Shown: in pieces, positions 48,101 to 58,100 of the stretch
Layout of the letters: every line of letters starts with the position of its first letter
Position numbering within the stretch: the stretch's first letter is position 1
Source of the DNA: Watersipora subatra
Taxonomy: Eukaryota; Bryozoa; Gymnolaemata; Cheilostomatida; Watersiporidae
Direction: 5' to 3'
DNA: 64,000 bases
Assembly (NCBI RefSeq): GCF_963576615.1
Contig: NC_088708.1
Span: forward strand, 66,132,672 to 66,196,671
The notes under the pieces: generated by a model
Database searches by the model: none
What the model was told of the DNA's origin: nothing
Seen by the model: the letters and a program-made list of their open reading frames with translations, nothing else
Translations under genes and position numbers: made by a program

Positions 48101-49113
48101 ATCATGTAGAACTATGTAACAAATACATCATATAGAACTATGTAACAAATAAATAATAATAATAGTTCTAATCAATGAAAAAGGTTTTCATGGAGTCACC
48201 AAAAGAGAACCTTTAACTTCTCTATGTGTAGGTAACTCCAGTGTAGAATAAATGAAGTCTAAACTAACTTATCTTGTGTACTTTTATTGTTTTCATATCT
48301 TTTTGTGTTTTATTTATTTATTGTCATCAGTCGCTTCACTTACACTTAAAAACTGAAGCATGTTAACTTTAAAAGTCATAGGCCTATGTTGAAAAAAACT
48401 TAAGCTTACAGTCAAATATTGGCTTAAATATTACGCTGTATGTTGGAAATTGGTATGTTTAAGTTATCATGAACAGAGGTTAGTCCGTGTTTCATTCATG
48501 CTCCTAAAGTCTGAACTGATTGCTTGTCTAAGGCTATTTTGACATGGATTGAGATACATGTAAATTATTTAAACAAAGGCTATAAAATTGTTGCAACGAG
48601 AGAAATCTATAAGGAAGTTTATGAAAGAAACTTGTTTTCACTTTCAGACCCATGAGATGGTCAGCCTGCGACGGTTTACCAATTCAATCCTCACCATTCC
48701 TGTCTGGGTCTACGCCATCGACAGAAGTGACAACATCATGCAAGTGAATCACAAAAGCCATTGCTACTCGCTTAAGACAAATGTCTTGGAGGTTGGTGAC
48801 TATTTCACTTGTTGTTCTTTGTATATAATGCTGAAGGCCTAGCGATGCTCAATAGACTGAGCCGGTCCAGCTTTTTGAGGAGGGTCAGCGGAGGCAGTTG
48901 GAGGGTGTTTGTCTTTGCTTTGATGTTGTTCTGGACCATTTGCATCTGATTGGTTATAGGACGAGTAACAGAATTATTACAATTCTAAACTATAATTACT
49001 TGTTTCTGCCAAAACTAATTACAGGTTTGCCTTATTTGGTCTGCACTTTGTGCGACGAGATGTTGAAATGCTGATAAAAACTTAGTTTAATTGCTTTAAT
49101 TGCTGACTACACA

Positions 49114-49145
<32 letters not shown>

Positions 49146-52100
49146 AGCGCTCGGGAAAAATTGCACTGCTTTTATATTTCTAGTGCAGCTGAAACTATGC
49201 ATTGTACATGTGAGGTTTTATTTAAATTTAAACGTGTTTGAGAAAAGCAAAATACTGTTGAACTAATATTAAACTTTGCTGACTTTTAATATATATCATT
49301 ATATATATTAATATGTATTAATATATATAATTATATATATTAATATGTATTAATATACTACTGTTCATATGGATAGGCAACAGCGAGTAGCTGAGATCTA
49401 AATTCCTTAGCGATCAGCATCCGAAAAATTAGGTGTAATGGCACCCATAATGGTATTAGTGATATTTATTTTCGGATGAATATCACATGATCTTAGACAG
49501 AGTTCTTCCAAAACCTCGGGCAACTTAAAGTGGTGTGGTAATAAAAAATTGCCTAAAGCATTAAATCTTTTAGTTAATTGGCTGGCGGTGACCCCTTCGA
49601 GGCATGCATGCTGAATGCTTACGCATTACGCAAGAGAATTACTTTTGATTAAAGTAATGTTGTCTCTCTCGAACATTTACATAGAATCAAATGGACTGCG
49701 CTGCTTTTGCGTCTTTAGTTATGTAATAATAGAGGAATATTTTGGACACTCGTAGACGAATAGTTGCATTGGCTTATATCAAACTTGACCAACTGCAAAT
49801 AAGGTAGGGTGAAACACTGAGAGGCTTTGTTCATATTGCCAATAAGGTAATATATCTTGTGCAAGCAATATTGTTCCATTCATTTTAGCCTCAGGCTCTT
49901 AGCAGCAAGAGATAATATATAGAATATTTACAATTAGCAGTTAGTTATTGGTATTGGAAGGTTTACATTTGTCTTCATTGAACCACTTCATGTGCCGTTA
50001 GGGTCCATCTACTCCCTGATGATACTATAGATCTTACATAGTTCACAGGACATATATCATTTTTTTATTTACATTTGATCGAATGAATTTCGTAAAACAT
50101 ATCTAAAATCTGACCAGCTAGAAGCTTTTTTGCTTTGGAAATTTAGTGACATACAGCAGTGTTTTGCAATAGTGCTACAAGATGGTCGAAAACTAGCCAG
50201 ATGCATGATAATATGTTATCACCATTCTAAATTAAATTCACCAATAAACAAAGCGTAAGTAAGAATAATTTTGATGAATCACAGCCTGAGTTTTACGAAG
50301 ACAAAATGCAAGAAATGGCGCAGGTGATAGTGATCACGTCTACCAAATAGTTTAAATGATTATTAGCTGTTACTCATGATTATAACAAAACATTTCAGCT
50401 TATAACCTTACACAGATAGGAGTATTACCTTCTTTATGGCTCCTAGTTGTTTGTAATACACTAAAGATCTGGCCTACACTTTGGTGTAGGCCAGATCTTT
50501 ACGTTTATTTGTCTCTGTTATTCAAGTGAAAATAATGATATTTGTAGGTATCCAAGCTTTGTGATATGATATACTTAAGCGGAGAAGTCAGTGACCCTGG
50601 AATAGTGGAGATAGCCTTGGAGTACGGTGGTATCAAGCAATCGGTAGAGGTACGGGTGTGGTATCCCGATGTGCAGATGTCTATCAAGCTTACAGATGAT
50701 AAGCTCAGCCAAATCAAGGGATGGAAAATTAAAAAGGAAACGTATGTTCAGATTATTTAATATATTATATACTTTTATTGGGCAGTTCTAAACATTTTTT
50801 ATAAAAACAATGTTTTACATATGGCGCCATAAAAAGTAATAAATAAAAAGAAAGGCGTTCCAATATCGTGTCAGAAACGCAAATAAACATAACTTGATAA
50901 AAATAATCAAGACTTTTACTTTGATAAATGACGATGAAATTTCTTACTCAAGACATGCGACCGGACTTCGGGACTTCCGAGTCTCAAATATCCATATAAG
51001 GGTCTCTATATAGGCTAGCATCAATTTTGTGGTCCAAATATCCATATAAGGGGCTCTATATAGGCTAGCATCAATTCTGTGAGGCCGAGTGATCCTTGTA
51101 TTAGTCCCTGTGCTGGTTTAGTTTCAGTGGAACTTTCGGTCTAATAGAAAATATTCGGACTATTTTAGTGCATTGTGATTGGTTAATATTGAGGTTTAGA
51201 AATTTATTTTGATTGTTATCACTTTCCCCAATGCTTTCGTAGGAGTGTCCTTTTGTAAGCCTGTTGCTGAAATAATTCACTGGGTCTCTACAGACTGAGC
51301 ACCGGACATCAAATACAATGACTATGCACAAAACGATGTCCTCTTAGATTATCTGTTATTAATCTGATAATGCAGCTGAGATCTCTTAAATTCGCTGTTA
51401 TTTTCATACTCTCATTCTTGACGAAGTTATCCTTTACTAATTAGTAATTATTAACTGAACAAAAAAATCTTTGGCTTGAATGTAAAGGTCAATGTCCTTG
51501 ATCGCCGAGACAAACATGTTGTTTTATGCTCAGGAAATGTTGAGATTTATTGCATCTCGCGAATTAAAATGCGCCGACTGTTGATCAAATATTGATGCAT
51601 ATTTTTCCTTAATTCAAAAACCCTCTACATTTGGTCTGCTAGACCTTCATATCCACCGATACTCCGACCTAGTTTGTTATCCAATCACTTCCATTGCTGG
51701 CATTTGCTTTCCCTGTTAACCGGTCTGGTGAATCAAATCAGCTGCTGACTGACTGAACTAATCACATAATTGACAGGCAGCGCTTGGTGTACTGTCTGAT
51801 GTGCTCAGACAGGATGCTGTTGCCCCAGTTTTGTTTGAGTAGCAGAGCTGTCAATACACCCAGATATTAAAATAGCAGCTCAAACATATCACTATAAGCT
51901 TGGGTTTGTTCTATCATCACATGACTGATATGCACCCGGTTTCATAGCAAGGTGCCTTTTAACACTTGACATCATTTTGTTTTTGAAAATTTTTAAATTT
52001 AAGATTAGTGTTGTTGTGATTACTACCAGGGAATATATATTCACTGTGTTCATCTATGCGTTCTCTATTCACTTCCTGATTCTGTCAACTAATAACTCAA

Positions 52101-55100
52101 CTTTGAGCTATCCTTTCCGAAGATCATATGAGCGGTACCTCACACCTTCGTCTAGTGTTATCTAAAGGAGGAATTCTATGCATATATGTTCTAGTCTTTA
52201 GTTTTTTTTCAAATATGTCGGGCTAAATCTATCCATCGGGCTAAATAACGTTGAGCCCAAATTATCAAGTCTATAAGGAACCCATGCATTCAAGTAGTTC
52301 TTCATATTAGAACATATCTAGCATTCAATGAGCTATTGGGGATCTCTCTGATAGAGAGCGGACAACAGACAACAGACAGACAGTAACAACAGAGGAGCTT
52401 GGAAATGCATGTCCTAGTCTGACAACATTTTCTCTTTCGTGTTTGCCACAATTATGAAAACGCCATGAATTACTTATGCTGCCTGATTCATGGCAGCAGA
52501 TGTGCAGACTCAGGTATAACGCAATAGCCGAGGCTGCCTATGACTCAGATCCCCTCTCTCTCTGCTGGCTGCCACTGTCAATTTTATAGGATATGTTAGA
52601 ATTGTTAGTAGAGATATAAGCCATACATATGTAATGAAGTGTATTACTCGTCAGTGCAGCTTAGGCTCCCTCGTGCCTCCTAGCGCACTCGCTATTGTTA
52701 TTACACACGAGTTCTTATGAATATTGATTCCTCTAATTAATGCTGGTTATTAGCAGGTTTTTCTGGCTCACAACATGCTCGGCTTCCTTCAGATATAGCC
52801 CTAGATACTCTCAGATATAGCCCTAGATACACTCAGATATAGCCCTAGATACTCTCAGATATAGCCCTAGATACTCTCAGATATAGCCCTAGATACTCTC
52901 AGATATAGCCCTAGATACTCTCAGATATAGCCTAAGATACACTCAAATATAGTCTAAATACTCTCAAATATAGCCTTAACTACTCTCAGTTATAGCCTCA
53001 TATACACTCGGATATAGCCTTTGATACACTCAGATATAGCCTTAGATACTCAGTTATAGCCTAAGTAACACTCATATATAGTCCTAGCTGCTCTCGGTCA
53101 TAGCCTTAGATACACTCAGATATAGCCTTAGACATTATCAGATATAACCTTAAATACTCTAAAATACAGGTAAAGATAGATCGTCTCACATACAGTCTAA
53201 TAGGTCCACTCTTTCATACTTATTATAGCCCTGGTTACACTTTTTCTGATATAGCTCGTTAGATATAGCCTCACATAAACACTTTACTAACAGGAGCCCA
53301 AAGTTTTTCTTTTTTCTCTTAAAAAACCAAACTTCTGTGCAGGAATGAAGTGGCATCAGACAACTCAGCCGTGGAATGCAACCTGCAGTATCAGACTTCG
53401 GATATCGAAGTTTTCACCAAGTTTTACTCAGTGCATAAACGGCGAGACGTGTACATGAGGGGTGGAAAGGTAGAGGTGTTTGCTGATGTTACTCCTTATG
53501 TCAGGCACCTCATACAAACATCGAACAGAGAAGTTGTCAAGTATGAAGACGGCTTGCTTAGAGGAGTAAATCCTGGAAAAACAACAGTCAAGGTGAGTCT
53601 CGGTCTTGCTCCATTAGCCTGGCTAACATGACGGCTAACATGATGCCTCCTGTTTACATTGTTATGTTAGCTTTCGTAATGCCTATTGATTGGTGCCGGC
53701 CTCATGGGCAGGGGGATAACGCTGCTATGGCTCGCCTCTGCCGCTATCTTGAGTGGCCGCCAAGTATCGAGTAAGAACGATTGCACCGGAGAAAGATAGC
53801 AGCCTGCTGTTTTTGGCAGCGTGTAACTCCTTGCTTCCGTCTCTCTCGCTGCGCTTACCGATAACAACCGACCTTCCTGTGTACGCAGGCTGGTTCAGCG
53901 GGTTATGTACAAGTATATTGCACCGAACTAGTCTAGAGGGAGAATCTAATGCTGCTGCGAAGACTGTGCAGTGGAGATCCTCTGAGTCGACATACAAGGG
54001 CAGATCACAAGTACCAACCCAATATAACGATCCGACATACCAATCCAGTTTACCGATCTTTACTAAAACTAAACGCAATCCAATTGCTTATCTAGATCTC
54101 CTGTATTCCATTGTTGATTAGTTATTTCATTACAGAAAACATATAAAACATGCATCCATTTATTTATCATTATTTAAAAAAGAAAATATATATCAATTTA
54201 TTTTCGTAATGCTAATATATAGACGTATTCTATGGCATTCTTAACCCATGATTGGTTGTAACAATTTTCATTATTGTAAATGTGTATTGTGACACCCTTG
54301 ATCTACATCTAGACTAAAACATGAAAATTAATTGCCGAATTTACCAGCGTGGAATTTTTACATTAGTCAAGAAAATATCGGCGGATCTTGATCCAAACCC
54401 TTGACCTAAAAGACTGGTGCTGATGCCAATATTGATGCCAGAGTTGGAGCATCTCTAGTTCAGAATTTAATTTACTCACTTCTTTAGTCCAGGATTCAAG
54501 GCTAAGAATGACCTTAGATTAACCTTGATTCATATATAGGCCACAGTCCCTGACTACTGGCTTCCCGGACTATTGCGATAAACTGATAACCTACACTCAG
54601 AGCCCAATATTTAGCTGTGCCTGCAGTGATCGCAAGAGTTGAATGCTTTTAACTTTTATGAGCGAACCTTTTAAAGACCCACTGAATAGGTGAAAAAGAG
54701 GATGAACTTACCACCAGGGTATCATGGTTGGTTTGCAAACCACACTTATCAATTTTTTGTTTCCTGTTGAAAACAACCATTTTATAAACATTCTATTTTC
54801 GTAACTGCTTGGCCATGGGATCATCGGCGACGCTGCTTAATGTGGACACAAGCTTACCACACCTCAGGTAGCGATGTTTTGATGCTCGAGATTGCTGCCT
54901 CGAAGCTGCTATGGGAACCACAATTCAGAGAGTAAGCATTCTGTCAAAAAGGGGCCCAAGAGTTAGTTATTGCTGCCGGGCTCAGTGGCATACTCGCACC
55001 AGCCACTCACAAGATAGGCAGCAAACCGTTCATGCATATTAGATGAAAATGGCAAGTAAGCATCATGCAGGTGCTGCTAATAGCAGCTTCACAAACAATC

Positions 55101-58100
55101 AGATTTGTCAAGCAGGTAATTGGATAAGGCAGGGGGATAAAAAGGCTGCAAAACCTTTGGCTGAAGGCTCCAATTCTAGTGGAGCTGTTTTTGATATTTC
55201 ACTAGAACAAGCGGAAGAAATTGTAGAGGGAAGTTTACCTGTTTCAAACATGGCTTTCCGTCTCGTTCTTTGGCTAAACTTTATAGATTATACAAAGCGA
55301 ACACTCCGTATTTGGTTATATATACTCTTTGGTGAGATACAATAATAACAATATTCCCCCATGCATTTAGGGGTAACAATTTACATCAGATAGACTTGAG
55401 CAGCCTCCAAGTATTAAGAAAATCCTATAGTTTTTACGATCGTGTCTGGGCTCACTGGTCTGTTTAATCTTTGTAGAGGTTTGGATTTTTATTAATGTAG
55501 TTAGAAATCTACCCTTGACATTAGCAACACACCTACAGAGTTTTTCTCAATTTTTGAGTATTTCCTTCTGAACAGCTTGTGGGTTTTTAAATTTAATTAT
55601 TGACTTGTTTTTATTGTAATTTGAATGAAAAAAAAAATTTTTCAAAGTGGAGTTGTCCTTACATCTGTGGGTTATAATAATATTTATAGTTCTAACCTTC
55701 GCACTATGTGGTTGAGTTTTTATGGCAACTTTGAATATTGTTGTTTCTATACTAAGTACCTCAAATAATGTAGTTATTCAAGCATCATTGAAAATACTGA
55801 ATTATCGTGGTTTGTGCACATAATAGTTCTTTGTGCACAAGCAGTAGCGCAGGTTGATGATGACAAATGCTATTGTCGATATAGCTATGTGTGCTATGGG
55901 CAACACAATGTGAACATGTCATTGCTTTGTAAGAAGGCTTTGTAGAACTTTGTCTAAGACAACCTGATATTAATCACAAAAACGATATTACAAAAAAATG
56001 TTAACCACTAAAAACATTGTTATGGTTGCATCACAAGTGCAAAAATGTCGTTGGGAGCGTTTCTACTTAGGAATGAAGATCGATTGTATGTTGCTGTCTA
56101 CCAATTCGAGTGATAGTATATCACAGTAGCTCAAAACTCAGCAAAGTGTAATATTATTTAACGTTTTGTTTCCAATGAACTTATTTAAATATCGCAAAAG
56201 TAGCAATGCAAAATCTACTATTTTATTCTTTAGAAATGTGCATCCAGCACTATTTGTCAACTTTTGTATCGGCGGCAGTAAAAATGGATAGTCAGCGCAG
56301 CGACTTTTGAATGTACCATTTTGTTAAGGCTAAGCCATAGAAGGTAAAACGGAAATTGGTTTTAACATAAATTAAAATATGAAAAACTTGTTAAACTCTC
56401 TAGTCACTTCTGCTTTATGTGCACATAAGAGTTCACTATGAAACATTGTTCACTATGAAATTTTAAAGTTGGGTTGTTTCTTATGAACGGCTTATATATT
56501 GAGGTCGCATTCTTACTTTACAATACTGCTTAGGAAGGGTTCAGTTACTGGAGGAAGTGCTAGTAATACTAACAATTAGTTGACTACCATCCCTAGTAGT
56601 GGTAGGTAGACCCTCTAGTATCAACTACCTCTATGCAAAAACACTCACATGCTCTGCATAACTCTGACCTCATTCATAGTGCAGCATGATGATTGTGTAA
56701 TGCAGCATATCTTGTCACGAATCGTCAGACCTAGGTGTAATAAAGTCCTTGTCTAGATTGTCTAGAGGTATTTTGTTACGCCTGGTCTAGATGTTGTTAG
56801 TCTAATGTTAGTCATTTTTATAATTTCTTAAAAGTGAGAAAGTGAGAAAAATTTGGTAGAGACTAAAAATGATCATCGAATCATCACTTTAAATCTCTTA
56901 GCAGTTACCTCAAATAGGGTTGGGGTTTGGGGTTGGTGTATCTGCGTTGTGGCTAAAAATTTCATAACCGTTTGAGTGTGACTTTTAAAAATATGCGGTA
57001 AAAGCCTAAGGATTTCCAATCGCTTAGCAATTACATGAAATCTAAGCGTATTACATTACGCCTAGATTTGAAGTCTTATTGGGCATGATGCACTGGTGTA
57101 ATGACGCCATTCCACTTCATTGTAATTTTCTCAGCCAAATGGAGTTATCTTCTCAATAATATGAAAAGTGTAAGATTTCCGGTCATGGTGACTCGCGTTT
57201 TGTGAGATATCAGCTAAGGGTTACTACAATCATGACAAAAATGTCCGTAGATTGGGAAATTTTCATAAATTGGGAAATTTTCCTCGCTTTTCATAAAGCG
57301 AGGATCGTGTAGAGATCTGGCTTTAGTGGACATAGAATATACGATAAGTTTGCAAATGGTCTTGAACCTATTGAATGGGAAAGCGTGAAGACAAAGTATG
57401 AAGACATAGAAAGCTGAAAGTGTCAGAAAAGAATGTAAAGATAAGGAGAGGCTGGATGGAAGCGATCGTGGCTATAAACAATAAGCTAACATCATGCGTA
57501 ATTATATACAGTCTGGCTATGTGAGATAGATCAAAGGAGTATTGCATTACAGCGTGTTCACACTATCACTGCAGAACGTTGCACAATAAAACATTCCACT
57601 ACTTGTATCAGATAGGTTTGTGCAAAGGCTTTGGAAAGTGTTGTATAAATGCTATCGAAGGGTGTCTATATAACAGAGGAAAAGTGTGTCCAAAAACCAT
57701 TGTTAGGACAGAGTCTAAGCAGGTTTTTGTTGTATTATATATATATATACAAGCCTAAATTAAACTTTTAAATTTTGGAAACGTAAAAATGTTCGCAGAA
57801 TGCTTTTATTACTTTACTTATCTGCAGATCGTGAGCGCTAGTGGCGCGACATTGGCAACTGCTGACATCAGGGTCAGCACGAGCAAGGTTGATGTCGACC
57901 GAATCAGCAGCAATTTTGTCAGCAACATGGCCATTGGAGTGAGTCGAAGCGCAGAAGACGGTCTACTAGTGGCCAAGTACAGCTACGAGCAGTCTCTCTC
58001 AGACAAACTCTCAGTGAGTACTCTTTGCGTACCTAACTTGATACCCGTGAATATTTAGTTATGCTGTCAAAAAGTTGACTGACTGTAATGCAGCTTGTCA

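Larger units (their letters stand above)
44986..48647. other. TMEM132 intron 4 (3.7 kb)
   Basis: Begins GTGTGT and ends ACTTTCAG. It contains a 10-bp satellite at 45725-46470 and a 26-bp array at 47866-48150. No gene is supported. Confidence 0.8.
48792..50547. other. TMEM132 intron 5
   Basis: Begins GTTGGT and ends TTTGTAG. It holds an AT microsatellite at 49120-49145, an ATATATTAATATG-rich stretch at 49290-49361 and a perfect hairpin at 50462-50501. No gene is supported. Confidence 0.75.
50742..53342. other. TMEM132 intron 6
   Basis: Begins GTATGT and ends TGTGCAG. It contains a 50-bp tandem duplication at 50985-51084 and a 22-bp minisatellite at about 52790-53280. No gene is supported. 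Confidence 0.75.

Noticed and set aside
53725-54121. Overlapping frames of 117 and 122 codons on opposite strands
   Set aside because: A more GC-rich patch inside TMEM132 intron 7. Both strands are open, no domain is recognisable, and neither joins a neighbouring exon in phase. It could be an unrecognised repeat.
55043-55345. A 100-codon plus-strand frame
   Set aside because: No recognisable domain, no splice or promoter support, and it lies within TMEM132 intron 7. Kept as noise.
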